A stretch of DNA of 64,000 nt from Clostridiales bacterium (GCA_029226975.1 JAQXZB010000006.1:1-64000); one strand, 5' to 3'. Positions 9,155-18,657 are shown, numbered from the stretch's first letter. Translations and numbers: made by a program. Notes: generated by a model not told the origin, from the sequence alone.

Positions 9155-11071
9155 TTATTTCTTGGTTTCCTTTTTCCTCTTCAGATACATAACCGAGTTT
9201 GCATCCAGATAAACCTCAATCGACTGTTCCATGCCGTCATAGGGAGTGTTTTTGGACTTATAGGTTTTCTTGCCTATGCGCCTTGACCCTCCGTACTTGG
9301 ACGAGTTGGAATGGAGCACCACCTCATATGCTCCCTTAAGATTGACACCTATGCGGTATACGGGTCTGTCCATGGGTGTAAAGTTTGCGATAACCACAAT
9401 ATCCTCCTCGGGGGTTCTTCCCTTTCTTATATAGGAATAAACCGAGTTTTCGTTATCGTTTCCGTTTATCCACTCAAAGCCCTCGCTTCTTGCGTCATAT
9501 ATCCACATCGCCTCGTTTTCCAGATAGAAGCGATTAAGGTCCTTTACATATGCGGCAAGCTTTTTATGCCTGTCATTTTCGAGTATATTCCATTCAAGCT
9601 GGTCGTCAAATCTCCATTCGAGGAATTGTCCTATCTCTCCGCCCATGAACATAAGCTTTTTTCCGGGAATTGTCATATAATATCCCAAAAGCGTTCTGTA
9701 GGCGTCGAACTTCTCCTCATAGGTACCGTACATTTTGTCTATAAGCGACCTTTTGCCATGTACCACCTCGTCATGGGAAAGGGGGAGAATATAATTCTCC
9801 GAATATGCATACATCATGACGAAGGTCAAAAGATTGTGATTTCCGCTCCTAAAGAACGGGTCCATGGAAGCGTATCTTAAAGTATCGTTCATCCAGCCCA
9901 TGTTCCATTTAAAGTTAAAGCCCAAACCGTCATATTCGGACGGAGCCGTAACCTTGGGCCATGCGGTGGATTCCTCCGCAATCATCATAAGCCCCGGGAA
10001 CTCCATATTCATTGTCTTGTTAAGCTTTCTGAAGAAATCAACAGCCTCAAGATTTCCGTTTCCTCCGTATTTATTGGCAACCCATTCCCCGTCGTTTCTC
10101 GAATAATCCCGGTAGAGCATTGACGAAACCGCGTCAACCCTCAGTCCGTCTATATGGTACTCGCTTGCCCAAAAATACGCCGATGACATAAGGAAGGATA
10201 TTACCTCGCCCTTTGAATAGTCAAAGACCATGGTGCCCCAGTCCTTATGCTCGCCCATTCTCGGGTCGGCATATTCATACTCCGGTGCTCCGTCAAACAT
10301 CCGAAGCCCGTGAGCATCGCGGGGGAAGTGTGCCGGAACCCAGTCCATGAACACCGCTATGCCCTCGCTGTGGCATTTGTTTATAAAGTATTTTAAATCC
10401 TCGGAACTGCCGTAGCGCGAGGTTGCGGCAAAATATCCCGTAACCTGATAGCCCCAGGAGCCGTCATAGGGGAACTCCGTAAGAGGCATAAGCTCTATGT
10501 GAGTATAGCCCATGTCCTTTACATAGGGTATCAGCTCGTCTGCCAGCTCCCTGTAGTTATAAAAGCTTCCGTCCTCATGGATTTTCCATGAGCCGGCGTG
10601 TACCTCATAAATGTTCATCGGCGATTCAAAGTTATTTACCTTTGCGCGCCTGTTAAGCCATCTTTTATCACTCCAGCGGTATTTTTTATTTTCTCTGACC
10701 ACAGAAGCGGTTCCGGGACGAAGCTCACATTCAACCGCATAAGGGTCGGTTTTGATATATTCTTTTCCGTCTGCGCCGTCGATGGCGTATTTATACAGCC
10801 AGCCCTCCTTTATATCAGTGAAAAATCCGTACCATATGCCGGTGCTGCCTATCGGCTCAAGCTTTTTGTCATGTCCGCTCCAGCCGTTGAACTCACCGAC
10901 AACCCTTACCGCCTTGGCATTGGGCGCCCATACCGAGAATCTCCAGCCTTTTTTGCCCTGTTCCTCCAGCTTATGCACGCCGAGCATTTCGTAACTTTTA
11001 AAATTATCGCCCATGTTAAACAAATAGGCTTGAAATTCGCTTATGCCCGCCCAGTTTTGCTCGTTTGCCAT
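9155..11071 (-). CDS. glgB: 1,4-alpha-glucan branching enzyme
   Basis: 638-residue GH13 branching enzyme that introduces alpha-1,6 branches into glycogen. An N-terminal CBM48-like domain (FSVWAPNAKAVRVVGEFNGW) precedes the barrel. The catalytic regions DGLRVDAVSSM (nucleophile Asp), MMIAEES (acid/base Glu) and LSHDEVVHGK are all present. The open frame extends 7 codons further to a TTG at 11092, but the ATG at 11071 has an AGAGGAG site at 7-nt spacing, so I chose it. First gene of the glgBCD operon, with its own promoter at 11133-11161, divergent from rny. Confidence 0.97.
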   Translation of the reverse strand: MANEQNWAGISEFQAYLFNMGDNFKSYEMLGVHKLEEQGKKGWRFSVWAPNAKAVRVVGEFNGWSGHDKKLEPIGSTGIWYGFFTDIKEGWLYKYAIDGADGKEYIKTDPYAVECELRPGTASVVRENKKYRWSDKRWLNRRAKVNNFESPMNIYEVHAGSWKIHEDGSFYNYRELADELIPYVKDMGYTHIELMPLTEFPYDGSWGYQVTGYFAATSRYGSSEDLKYFINKCHSEGIAVFMDWVPAHFPRDAHGLRMFDGAPEYEYADPRMGEHKDWGTMVFDYSKGEVISFLMSSAYFWASEYHIDGLRVDAVSSMLYRDYSRNDGEWVANKYGGNGNLEAVDFFRKLNKTMNMEFPGLMMIAEESTAWPKVTAPSEYDGLGFNFKWNMGWMNDTLRYASMDPFFRSGNHNLLTFVMMYAYSENYILPLSHDEVVHGKRSLIDKMYGTYEEKFDAYRTLLGYYMTIPGKKLMFMGGEIGQFLEWRFDDQLEWNILENDRHKKLAAYVKDLNRFYLENEAMWIYDARSEGFEWINGNDNENSVYSYIRKGRTPEEDIVVIANFTPMDRPVYRIGVNLKGAYEVVLHSNSSKYGGSRRIGKKTYKSKNTPYDGMEQSIEVYLDANSVMYLKRKKETKK

Positions 11072-11132
11072 GCCATTTCTCCTCTCTGTCAAAAAATTTA
11101 TATATCTTCCGTATATATTTAGATATATAACT

Positions 11133-11161
11133 ATTATACCACACTTTTTTTTGGTAGTAAA
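11133..11161 (-). promoter_or_regulatory. Sigma-A promoter of glgBCD
   Basis: Minus-strand TTTACT (11156-11161), a 17-bp spacer and perfect TATAAT (11133-11138), about 60 bp upstream of the glgB start. Confidence 0.8.
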
Positions 11162-11299
11162 GACCTACTTTTAAATAAAAAAAAAATATTTATTTGTGCA
11201 TAGTGACATTTTTTGCTAAATCTTAGCCTTTTTTTACATATTTATATTAAATTTTCCTTTCAAAACGATTTACATACCATGACATTTTATCTTTTGTCC

Positions 11300-11328
11300 T
11301 TGACAAATCGCCTTAATTTGTGTATAAT
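11300..11328 (+). promoter_or_regulatory. Consensus sigma-A promoter of rny
   Basis: TTGACA (11300-11305), a 17-bp spacer and TATAAT (11323-11328): both hexamers perfect. It lies about 250 bp upstream of the rny start, implying a long structured leader. Confidence 0.9.
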
Positions 11329-11334
11329 ATATAT

Positions 11335-11578
11335 TGCTTAATGTTCTTTAAAAATTCAGTTTTCTGTAAAGTAAACTTATACGGCGCAAATATGGGCGCC
11401 GGTATAATGATTTTGTATATGTAATCCCATACTTAAAATGGAGCTGTCATATGACTGCTCTTCATGATTACATTTATGAGCGTGCCGAATACCTGCAAGA
11501 CGGGTGCGCTTCATTATTTATAGAAAGCAGTCATTTTAAGAAGCCCCTTTTGCAGGTTTGGGAAATCCAAAAAAATGA
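11335..11578 (+). other. Long structured 5' leader of rny
   Basis: About 244 nt between the promoter and rny. It contains a CGGCGC/GCGCCG hairpin (11382-11401) and two long-range complementarities. ATGACTGCT (11451-11459) matches AGCAGTCAT (11526-11534), and ACCTGCAA (11491-11498) matches TTGCAGGT (11550-11557). The two cross each other, so they form either a pseudoknot or alternative folds. The second ends about 20 nt before rny, which itself has only a poor ribosome site. Autoregulation by RNase Y is one possible reading (inference). Confidence 0.55.
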
Positions 11579-11615
11579 ATGGGGTGTATTACTATTACTA
11601 CATGGATTGTTGTAA
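11451..11615 (+). CDS. Possible 54-aa upstream ORF overlapping rny
   Basis: ATG at 11451 preceded by GGAG at 7-nt spacing. It encodes 54 residues with no recognised domain, ends in a hydrophobic [10 protein letters not shown] segment and overlaps the rny start by 37 nt in another frame. Its start codon lies within a leader arm that can pair with 11526-11534. It could be a translated leader ORF coupling rny translation or a chance ORF; no coding evidence beyond the ribosome site is visible. Confidence 0.3.
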   Translation: MTALHDYIYERAEYLQDGCASLFIESSHFKKPLLQVWEIQKNEWGVLLLLHGLL

Positions 11616-13147
11616 TTATAGCGGCAGTTGTCTGTGCCGCCGTAGGCGTATTGTCCTTTAAGGCGGGAGAAAATCACAGAATTAAGACTGCCGAGGCATT
11701 GTTCGGCAGTGCCGAGGAAAAGGCAAAGTCCATTGTTTCCGACGCTGAGTCGAAGGCGGCGACGAAAAAGCGGGAGATGACCCTTGAAGCAAAGGAGAGC
11801 ATCCAAAAGCTTCGCCAGGACTTCGACAAGGAGGTTAAGGAGCGCAGAAATGAGCTTAACCGCCAGGAGCGCAGACTTAACCAAAAGGAGGAAACCTTAG
11901 ACAAAAAGACAGACAATCTCGAGAGAAAGGATCAGTCGCTTACGGCAAGGCTTAAATCTCTTGAGAAGAAAGAATCTGAAATAACAGAAATTAAAAACAA
12001 ACAGGTGGCAGAGCTTGAAAAAATTTCAGGCATGACCCGCGAGGAGGCAAGGGATATTCTGCTTAAGGATATCGAGAGCCAGACCAGACACGAGGCTGCC
12101 ATTATGGTTAAAGAAATTGAGCAAGAGGCAAAGGAGAATGCGGAAAAGAAGGCAAAGAACATTGTTGCTCTTTCCATTCAGAAGGTTGCGGCAGACCACG
12201 TTGCCGAAACAACGGTTTCCGTTGTAAATCTTCCCAATGATGAAATGAAGGGAAGAATTATCGGCCGCGAGGGACGCAATATCCGTACTCTCGAAACTTT
12301 TACGGGCGTTGATTTGATTATTGACGATACTCCCGAAGCTGTGGTTATTTCCAGCTTCGATCCGGTACGCCGCGAGGTTGCAAGAATAGCTCTTGAGAAG
12401 CTTATAACCGACGGGCGCATACATCCGGCGAGAATTGAAGAAACGGTCGAAAAGGCCCGCAGAGAGGTTGAAAACATAATTAAGCAGGAGGGCGAAAGCG
12501 CTACCTTTGAAACAGGTGTTCACGGCCTGCATCCTGAGCTTATAAAGCTTTTGGGCAAGCTTAAATACAGAACAAGCTATGGTCAAAATGTCCTAAAGCA
12601 CAGCGTTGAGGTGGCTCATCTTGCCGGAGTAATGGCAGGCGAGCTGGGCGTGGATGTTAATTTGGCAAAGCGCGCGGGACTTCTGCATGATATAGGCAAG
12701 GCTGTAGACCACGAGATTGAAGGCTCGCACGTTACCATAGGTGCGGATATCGCCAAGAAATTCCATGAGAACAAGGATGTTATTCATGCTATCATGGCCC
12801 ATCACGGCGATGTTGAGGCGCATACGATTATAGCCTCGCTTGTACAGGCGGCAGACGCCGTTTCGGCGGCAAGACCCGGTGCAAGACGTGAAAATCTTGA
12901 AACCTATATTAAGCGTTTGCAGCAGCTTGAATCGATTGCCAATGAATTTGAGGGTGTTGAGAAATCCTTTGCAATTCAGGCAGGCAGAGAAATCAGAATT
13001 ATGGTCAAGCCCGAGGTGGTTAATGACGAGGGAATGATTATGGTGGCAAAGGATATTGCAAAGCGCATTGAGGACGAGCTTGAATATCCCGGACAAATCA
13101 AAGTCAGCCTGATTCGTGAAACGAGAGCTGTCGATTACGCAAAGTAA
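11579..13147 (+). CDS. rny: Ribonuclease Y
   Basis: 522-residue membrane-anchored endoribonuclease that initiates mRNA decay in Firmicutes. An N-terminal transmembrane helix (about 8-26) is followed by a long charged coiled coil (about 35-205), a KH RNA-binding domain with [10 protein letters not shown] at 225-234, and an HD phosphohydrolase domain with the metal-binding HD pair at 370-371. Length and domain order are typical. The ATG lacks a good Shine-Dalgarno sequence, so translation may depend on leader structure or on the upstream ORF. ymdB follows 219 bp downstream, the usual rny-ymdB neighbourhood, although it has its own promoter here. Confidence 0.97.
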   Translation: MGCITITTWIVVIIAAVVCAAVGVLSFKAGENHRIKTAEALFGSAEEKAKSIVSDAESKAATKKREMTLEAKESIQKLRQDFDKEVKERRNELNRQERRLNQKEETLDKKTDNLERKDQSLTARLKSLEKKESEITEIKNKQVAELEKISGMTREEARDILLKDIESQTRHEAAIMVKEIEQEAKENAEKKAKNIVALSIQKVAADHVAETTVSVVNLPNDEMKGRIIGREGRNIRTLETFTGVDLIIDDTPEAVVISSFDPVRREVARIALEKLITDGRIHPARIEETVEKARREVENIIKQEGESATFETGVHGLHPELIKLLGKLKYRTSYGQNVLKHSVEVAHLAGVMAGELGVDVNLAKRAGLLHDIGKAVDHEIEGSHVTIGADIAKKFHENKDVIHAIMAHHGDVEAHTIIASLVQAADAVSAARPGARRENLETYIKRLQQLESIANEFEGVEKSFAIQAGREIRIMVKPEVVNDEGMIMVAKDIAKRIEDELEYPGQIKVSLIRETRAVDYAK

Positions 13148-13303
13148 ACCTCACAAGAAAAGCAAAAGATGGAATGATCCGAAAACAGAGATTACGGTAT
13201 TCTCCACACTGCGCTAAAGGCAGTGCGGACGGTATCCGCAGTCTGCTTCTACCTGTTTTTGCGGTTGTTCCTTTTTTTTGTAATATTTTTAAAGGTGTAT
13301 ATA

Positions 13304-13332
13304 TTGACAAAACCTTAAAAATACTGTAGAAT
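13304..13332 (+). promoter_or_regulatory. Sigma-A promoter of ymdB
   Basis: TTGACA (13304-13309), a 17-bp spacer and TAGAAT (13327-13332), about 35 bp before the ymdB start. The preceding 13148-13300 stretch has only weak GC-rich hairpins and a T-rich patch, so rny termination is not clear. Confidence 0.75.
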
Positions 13333-13366
13333 ATAACCCGAAATATCTTTAAGGAGATTATATAAT

Positions 13367-14146
13367 ATGAAAATACTCGCTGTAGGCGACGTTGTCAGCG
13401 CAGTCGGACGCGAAATGCTTTTCCGCTGTGTTGACGAGCTTAAATATAAAGAAAATATCGATTTGTGCATAGCAAACGGCGAAAACTCCTCCCATGGCCG
13501 GGGCATGACCCGCTCTACCTACTCGGAAATGAGCCGCGCCGGAGTGGACGGCTTTACTCTCGGAAACCACACCTGGGGCTCAAAGGAAATCACGCCGATA
13601 CTCGAACGGGAGGATAACGTAATCCGTCCCGCAAACTACTCCCCCGCCTGCCCCGGCAAGGGACTTATGCTTTTAACCGCACCCTCCGGCAAAAAGGCGG
13701 CTGTTATAAACCTGATAGGTCAAACCTATATGCTCCCCTGCAACAATCCCTTTGAGGCGGCAGAGGAGCTTGTTAAAAAAGCAAAACAGCTTACGAATAT
13801 AATATTGGTTGATTTTCATGCCGAAGCCACCAGTGAAAAGCTTGCAATGGGCAATTTCCTTGACGGCAAGGTCAGCGCCGTTTTCGGCACCCACACCCAT
13901 ATCCAGACCGCCGACGAGCGCATACTCCCCGGCGGCACAGGCTTTATATGCGATTTGGGCATGACCGGCGTTGAGGATTCGGTGCTGGGCATGAACAAAA
14001 AAATCATAACAGACCGTTTTGTTACGGCAATGCCCCAGAAATTCGAGCTTGCAACGGGCAAGGGAATGTTCAACGGCTGTATCTTTGATATAGACGAGGA
14101 CAACGGGCTTTGCACCGCCGTAAAACGGCTTTATATAAGAGAATAG
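13367..14146 (+). CDS. ymdB: YmdB-family metallophosphoesterase
   Basis: 259-residue member of the TIGR00282/YmdB calcineurin-like family. Bacillus YmdB is a cyclic-nucleotide phosphodiesterase affecting biofilm and RNA turnover. Metal-binding motifs are visible: GDVV near 7-10, NGENSSHGRG near 38-47, GNHTWG near 67-72, DFHAEATSEK and GTHTHIQTADE. AAGGAG precedes the ATG. The stop TAG is directly followed by the complementary stop of malQ, so the two genes converge with no gap and no separate terminator. Substrate assignment comes from the family only. Confidence 0.93.
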   Translation: MKILAVGDVVSAVGREMLFRCVDELKYKENIDLCIANGENSSHGRGMTRSTYSEMSRAGVDGFTLGNHTWGSKEITPILEREDNVIRPANYSPACPGKGLMLLTAPSGKKAAVINLIGQTYMLPCNNPFEAAEELVKKAKQLTNIILVDFHAEATSEKLAMGNFLDGKVSAVFGTHTHIQTADERILPGGTGFICDLGMTGVEDSVLGMNKKIITDRFVTAMPQKFELATGKGMFNGCIFDIDEDNGLCTAVKRLYIRE

Positions 14147-15643
14147 CTATTCCCTCGGACAGCGTCCGTAGGTTATTGTAATATCTTTTAGTTTTCTTGC
14201 AAGAGCGGTTGTGAACACACCCTTTTTCGCTCTCCACTGCCAGTTTCCGGCGGGCGTTGAGGGGGTGTTCATTCTTGCACCCTCCCCAAGCTCCAAAATA
14301 TCCTGAGCCTGAATTATAACAGTGTCGGCAACGCTTGCAAAGGCGGTTTTTATAAACTTCCACACAAGCGTTGAATTGCTTTTATCCTTCGGGTCAATAT
14401 CCAGATACCGGCGGCAGAATTTCATAGTTTGAGCGTCCATCTCCTTTGACCAGCCGATTATGGTATTGTTATCATGGGTTCCTATGTAGCAAACGCAGTT
14501 TTTATCGTAATTATAGGGCAGATAACTGCTCTCCTCTCTCGGGTCAAAAGCAAATTCCAAAACCTTCATGCCCGGAAAACCGCTTTCCTTGAGCATCATC
14601 AGCACCGACGGCGTAAGAAAACCCAAATCCTCCGCAATTATCGGCAGCTTGCCCAAACGCGCTTCCACAAATCGGAAAAATTCTATTCCCGGACCGGGTA
14701 GCCAACGGCCGCCCTCGGCTGTTTTATCACCGTAGGGAATTGCATAATACTCGTCAAAGCCCCTAAAATGGTCTATTCTCACCATATCAAAAAGCTTAGC
14801 CGAGGCTTTTAAGCGGTCAATCCACCAGGAATAATCCGTTTCCTTATGCCGCTCCCATTTATAAAGCGGATTTCCCCATAGCTGACCCGTAGGCGAGAAC
14901 GCGTCCGGCGGACAGCCGGCAACCGCTGTAGGCACTAAATTCTCATCCAACTCAAACAAGTCCGGGTACACCCACACCGCCGCCGAATCGAGAGCCACAT
15001 ATATGGGTATATCCCCGATAATTTGAATACCCTTTGAATTGGCGTACTCCTTAAGGGCGTTCCACTGCTCGAAAAACTTAAATTGTACAAACTCCCAAAA
15101 CCGCACCTCGTCCTCATGCATGGACTTAAAGCGCCACAGGGAATGGGGGTCGCGGCAGCGAAGCCCCTCCTCCCATTCGAGCCAGCACTTCCCGCCGTTT
15201 TCCTCCTTAATGGTCATAAACAGGGCGTAATTTGAAATCCAGTTTTCATTTTCCTCCAAAAACATCTCAAAGGCGCTCTGGGGTGTCTGCTTAAAATTTT
15301 CATAGGCGATTTTAAGCACATCAAAGCGTCTGTAATAAAGGTTTGCGTAATCAACCTTTTCCTCGTCCCATACCCATTCAAACTGAGCATAATCGCTCTT
15401 TTTTAACAGCTTTTCATCCTTGAGCATATCAAAATCGATAAAATATGGATTGCCCGCATGGGTAGAAAAGGACTGATAAGGCGAATCGCCGTAGCTTGTG
15501 GGACATATGGGAAGCACCTGCCAGTAGGTCTGTCCCGATTTTACAAGAAAATCCACAAATTTATACGCTTCCCTGCCCAATGTTCCCACTCCGTACTCCG
15601 AGGGCAGTGATGAAATGTGCATTAAAACTCCGCTTGCTCTCAT
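14147..15643 (-). CDS. malQ: 4-alpha-glucanotransferase (amylomaltase)
   Basis: 498-residue GH77 disproportionating enzyme that transfers maltodextrin segments and releases glucose. The N-terminal GVLMHISSLPSEYGVG, VRIDHFRGFDEY (nucleophile Asp), EDLGFL (acid/base Glu) and THDNNTIIGW motifs are present. The frame opens 4 codons earlier, but the ATG at 15643 has GGAGG at 5-nt spacing and overlaps the upstream HAD gene stop as ATGA, indicating translational coupling. It would recycle short dextrins produced by GlgP and the GH13 enzyme of the nearby cluster (inference). Confidence 0.96.
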   Translation of the reverse strand: MRASGVLMHISSLPSEYGVGTLGREAYKFVDFLVKSGQTYWQVLPICPTSYGDSPYQSFSTHAGNPYFIDFDMLKDEKLLKKSDYAQFEWVWDEEKVDYANLYYRRFDVLKIAYENFKQTPQSAFEMFLEENENWISNYALFMTIKEENGGKCWLEWEEGLRCRDPHSLWRFKSMHEDEVRFWEFVQFKFFEQWNALKEYANSKGIQIIGDIPIYVALDSAAVWVYPDLFELDENLVPTAVAGCPPDAFSPTGQLWGNPLYKWERHKETDYSWWIDRLKASAKLFDMVRIDHFRGFDEYYAIPYGDKTAEGGRWLPGPGIEFFRFVEARLGKLPIIAEDLGFLTPSVLMMLKESGFPGMKVLEFAFDPREESSYLPYNYDKNCVCYIGTHDNNTIIGWSKEMDAQTMKFCRRYLDIDPKDKSNSTLVWKFIKTAFASVADTVIIQAQDILELGEGARMNTPSTPAGNWQWRAKKGVFTTALARKLKDITITYGRCPRE

Positions 15644-16311
15644 ATTAACCTCCATTCCGCCGTTACTATTTTTACAATATCCGACGGCTCGCTTATTATG
15701 TAATCCGCCCCGGCGCTTTCAAGCTCCGCCCTGTCGCGGAAGCCCCAAAGAACTCCGATTGAGTCAACACCCGCATTTTTTGCGGTAAATATATCCACAT
15801 TGGTATCGCCTATAAAGACGGTATCCTCCCGCGAAACACCCAGCTTCTCCATTATACGAATCGCCCCGTCCGGCGCGGGCTTTGTGGGAAGCTCCGGCAA
15901 AGCCCCGGCAACAAAATCAAAGCCGCCGCCGAAAATCGTGTGCACAACATCACCCACAACATTGTCGGGCTTATTTGAGCAGACCGCAGTTTTTATTCCC
16001 AATTCCCCAAGCCGGGCAAGCATTTGTCGTATACCCTCGTAAGCGTCTGTTTTATACATGGGGTCCGCTTCATAATAAAAATCATACACCCGCCGCGTTT
16101 TTTCAAAATTTTCCTCAGTATCAAGACCGAAGCAGTCAAGCATACGGTGGATAAGCTTATCCCTGCCGTCACCGACCAACTTTTTATATCTTTCCTTATC
16201 GATAGGCCCAACGCCCATAGCCTCACGAAGCGCCGTATTCCCGAAATGCGCAATCGCGGTAATAGTATCGGTAAGAGTCCCGTCCAAATCAAATATACAA
16301 AGCTTTTTCAT
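15640..16311 (-). CDS. HAD-family phosphatase, phosphoglycolate-phosphatase-like
   Basis: 223-residue HAD hydrolase with motif I DLDGTLTDT (residues 8-16; nucleophile D8, acid/base D10), motif II in AVCSNKPDN and motif IV GDTNVDIFTA. An alpha-helical C1 cap lies after motif I, as in Gph/PGP proteins. The likely reaction is dephosphorylation of a small phosphosugar or phosphoglycolate; the exact substrate is not deducible. It is co-transcribed with malQ (ATGA overlap), which may hint at a sugar phosphate, although Gph-like genes pair with many partners. AAAGGAG site 7 nt before the ATG; own promoter at 16343-16371. Confidence 0.85.
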   Translation of the reverse strand: MKKLCIFDLDGTLTDTITAIAHFGNTALREAMGVGPIDKERYKKLVGDGRDKLIHRMLDCFGLDTEENFEKTRRVYDFYYEADPMYKTDAYEGIRQMLARLGELGIKTAVCSNKPDNVVGDVVHTIFGGGFDFVAGALPELPTKPAPDGAIRIMEKLGVSREDTVFIGDTNVDIFTAKNAGVDSIGVLWGFRDRAELESAGADYIISEPSDIVKIVTAEWRLI

Positions 16312-16342
16312 ATGCCCGCTCCTTTTTTACAAATTCCAATAT

Positions 16343-16371
16343 ATTATATACCTTTTTTCGTTTTATGTCAA
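16343..16371 (-). promoter_or_regulatory. Consensus promoter of the HAD-malQ operon
   Basis: Minus-strand TTGACA (16366-16371), a 17-bp spacer and TATAAT (16343-16348), about 30 bp before the HAD start. Confidence 0.9.
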
Positions 16372-16441
16372 CAAAAACCGTAAGCGGCGGGGTCAAAAAA
16401 AGCCTTTTATGAAAAAAATCGAAAAAATTTTAAAAAAGGTG

Positions 16442-16470
16442 TTGACAAACGCCGAATAATATGGTATTAT
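16442..16470 (+). promoter_or_regulatory. Promoter of tRNA-Lys
   Basis: TTGACA (16442-16447), a 17-bp spacer and TATTAT (16465-16470), 39 bp upstream of the mature tRNA. Confidence 0.88.
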
Positions 16471-16509
16471 ATTATGCGTGGCTTGAGGAAAGCACATAAG
16501 CAATAATAC

Positions 16510-16585
16510 GCGTGATTAGCTCAGTTGGTAGAGCACCTGACTCTTAATCAGGGTGTCCAGGGTTCGAGCCCCTGATCGCGTACCA
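16510..16585 (+). tRNA. tRNA-Lys (anticodon CTT)
   Basis: 76-nt cloverleaf with acceptor stem GCGTGAT/ATCGCGT (G1-U72 wobble), D-arm TAGCTCAGTTGGTAGAGCA, anticodon loop CTCTTAA with anticodon CTT at 34-36, T-loop TTCGAGC and an encoded CCA end. It is a single tRNA unit with its own promoter and terminator. Confidence 0.97.
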
Positions 16586-16590
16586 GAAAA

Positions 16591-16620
16591 AACAAGCATG
16601 GCGTTCATGCTTGTTTTTTT
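16591..16620. terminator. Bidirectional terminator between tRNA-Lys and the GDPD gene
   Basis: Perfect 10-bp stem AACAAGCATG/CATGCTTGTT (16591-16600, 16606-16615) with T runs on both strands. It ends the tRNA on + and the SLH-GDPD gene on -. Confidence 0.92.
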
Positions 16621-16622
16621 GT

Positions 16623-18323
16623 TTAAAAGGGCAATATGGAATTTGTTGTTATGCCGGTTACTCCCATGGCTATAAGCTCCTGCGCCTTGGCGTAATCGTC
16701 CACCGTCCATGCCTCCACATCAAAGCCCGCATTGTTCATAAAGCTTACATAATCGCTGTTTAAATACCGATAATCCACATCTAATCCAACCCGGTTTTTT
16801 GCGTTCTTTAATGCCGCAAGCTTCCATTTCAGGGAATAATCCTCCACCGAAACCACATACAACATTCTCAGATTTTCCACCTGCGATACGCTCTTTATTG
16901 TTTCAAGGGCGGAATAATAGCTGCTTATCCAGGTTATTCTCTCCTCCATGCCGTACATTTCGGCAATTCTCATAAGCCCCTTTGCCCGCTGTTGGGTGAA
17001 GCTTTCGCCGTCATAAATCTCCACATACGGGTGTATTCCCCGCCTTTTGCACACCTCCATAAGCTCCTCGAAGCTTGCGATTTTTGTGCCGCTGTAACGC
17101 GCTCCCTTGTATGAGCCGAAATCATATTGCCTTACATCGGCAAAACTCATGGCGCTTAATACTCCCGTTCCGTTTGAAACCGCGCTTATGGTTTTATCAT
17201 GCAGTATCACCGCAAAGCCGTCACTTGTCCAGCGCACGTCACATTCAATATGCTCATAGCCCCTATCCGCGGCAAGTTCAAATGCCGGGATTGTATTTTC
17301 CGGTGCATCCGCCGAGCAGCCCCGATGGGCTATTGTTCTCAGCTCCCTGTACGGCTCCTGTGCCGAGGGCGTGTAATCAAAGCGCACCGCGCTCTTTTTT
17401 GCAAGCTCTATGGGCAAATCCCCCGTATACGCCGATACTATGCGGTAACAGCCCGCAGGCAGATAAACCTCATTTCCCCTCCAGCCGGAATTATAGGTAA
17501 AGGAACGCAGACCGTCCTCACTGTAGTGTATGAACGCAAGGCGCATATCCGGATCCGTATGCACTACACAGGCCGGCGTGTAAAAATAATCGGTGCGTAT
17601 GCGCAAATCCGTATCATACGGGTTTCCCTCATCATCTATTGAGCCCTGCTGCCACAATGGTCCGCAGCCCTTTGACATAAACGCCGCAAACTGCGCCCTC
17701 GTAATCGGAGCGTTAATTCTAAGCGTTGCGTCCTCAAAGCCGTTTAACAGCCCGTTCTCCACCGCCGCCGCCATATACGCGCGGTTTTGCGGCTCGATGT
17801 TTTCCCAGTCCGAAAATCGGTAAAGCACCGATGTATCAGCACCCGACACATTCATGCCTGTGCTGTTCATTACGGCTATAACCGCGTCATTCCTTGTGAT
17901 ATACACCTCCGGCTCGAAATATTCGCCGTAGTCGGGAATTACCCCGTATGCCTTGTTGATATTCACATAGGGTGCATACCATGAGTGTAGCTCGGCATCC
18001 GTATAGCAAAAGCCCTGCGCCGACGGAAGATCGTCGCCGTACAGATACGAGTATACCACCCTTGCCGCCTGGGCGCGGGTTGTGCTTTGTTCGGGATTGA
18101 AGCAGCCGTTTTCATCGCCGCCGAACCAACCCTTTACCGCCGCTTCAGTCACATATTCATTGTACCATGCGCTCTCGCTTACGTCCGCAAACGCCGCATT
18201 GACAGTTTTTATACCAAAAAATGTAAAAAGTATCCCTATAATGACAGCTGCTCCGGTCACTGTGACCGGAGCAGTGTTTTTAATTTTACAGCTCAACGAT
18301 TGTTTCCACCTCAAGCAAAACAT
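16623..18323 (-). CDS. Exported SLH-domain glycerophosphodiester phosphodiesterase
   Basis: 566-residue surface protein. A signal-anchor-like segment (about 20-44) is followed by three SLH repeats (about 45-215), which in Firmicutes bind pyruvylated wall polymers. After a linker comes a GDPD domain from about 328, with HRG (333-335), ENT (342-344), E360, D362 and HD (375-376) as expected catalytic and metal residues. It likely hydrolyses glycerophosphodiesters or teichoic-acid-like polymers outside the cell. The start is uncertain. ATG 18323 has AAGG with no spacing; TTG codons 4 and 10 have better-spaced AAGGA or GGTGG sites and still keep the signal peptide. The 5' end overlaps ridA by about 38 bp, so it is likely in the same transcript. 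Confidence 0.9.
   Translation of the reverse strand: MFCLRWKQSLSCKIKNTAPVTVTGAAVIIGILFTFFGIKTVNAAFADVSESAWYNEYVTEAAVKGWFGGDENGCFNPEQSTTRAQAARVVYSYLYGDDLPSAQGFCYTDAELHSWYAPYVNINKAYGVIPDYGEYFEPEVYITRNDAVIAVMNSTGMNVSGADTSVLYRFSDWENIEPQNRAYMAAAVENGLLNGFEDATLRINAPITRAQFAAFMSKGCGPLWQQGSIDDEGNPYDTDLRIRTDYFYTPACVVHTDPDMRLAFIHYSEDGLRSFTYNSGWRGNEVYLPAGCYRIVSAYTGDLPIELAKKSAVRFDYTPSAQEPYRELRTIAHRGCSADAPENTIPAFELAADRGYEHIECDVRWTSDGFAVILHDKTISAVSNGTGVLSAMSFADVRQYDFGSYKGARYSGTKIASFEELMEVCKRRGIHPYVEIYDGESFTQQRAKGLMRIAEMYGMEERITWISSYYSALETIKSVSQVENLRMLYVVSVEDYSLKWKLAALKNAKNRVGLDVDYRYLNSDYVSFMNNAGFDVEAWTVDDYAKAQELIAMGVTGITTNSILPF
18248..18274. other. Perfect 12-bp hairpin inside the 5' coding end of the GDPD gene
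   Basis: CTGCTCCGGTCA/TGACCGGAGCAG with a 3-nt loop, 12 bp beyond the ridA stop. On the minus strand no T run follows, so it is not a good terminator there. On the plus strand a short T run follows, but no + gene precedes it. It may be an mRNA element between ridA and the GDPD gene. Confidence 0.6.
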
Positions 18324-18657
18324 CCTTAGGAAGCCTTGCCACCTCGACGCAGGAGCGCGCCGGATACGGCTCGGTAAAATATTCGGCGTAAATCTCGTTA
18401 ATTTTGCCGAAATCCTCCATATTCTTTATAAACACCGTTGTCTTAACCACATTATCTATTGATGCACCGGACGCTTCGATAAGGTTTTTGACATTGTCAA
18501 ACGCCTGTCTTGCCTGTGCCTCAACACCCTCGGGAATTTCTCCCGTTGCCGGGTTAATGGGTATCTGTCCCGATGTAAAGAGAATATTCCCGGCGATTAT
18601 CGCCTGTGAATAGGGTCCTATTGCCGCGGGGGCATTGTTTGTTTTAATTTCCTTCAT
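18286..18657 (-). CDS. ridA: RidA-family enamine/imine deaminase
   Basis: 123-residue YjgF/YER057c/UK114 protein that hydrolyses reactive 2-aminoacrylate and related imines from PLP enzymes. It shows [12 protein letters not shown] at the N-terminus, [10 protein letters not shown], and [20 protein letters not shown] with the conserved arginine that holds the substrate carboxylate. Normal trimer-subunit length. A GAAAGGA site precedes the ATG, and the upstream membrane-protein gene stops 22 bp before it. The downstream SLH-GDPD frame overlaps its 3' end. Confidence 0.96.
   Translation of the reverse strand: MKEIKTNNAPAAIGPYSQAIIAGNILFTSGQIPINPATGEIPEGVEAQARQAFDNVKNLIEASGASIDNVVKTTVFIKNMEDFGKINEIYAEYFTEPYPARSCVEVARLPKDVLLEVETIVEL

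Noticed and set aside
11072-11092. TTG start 7 codons upstream for GlgB
   Set aside because: The ATG at 11071 has a well-spaced AGAGGAG, and homologous enzymes start near there.
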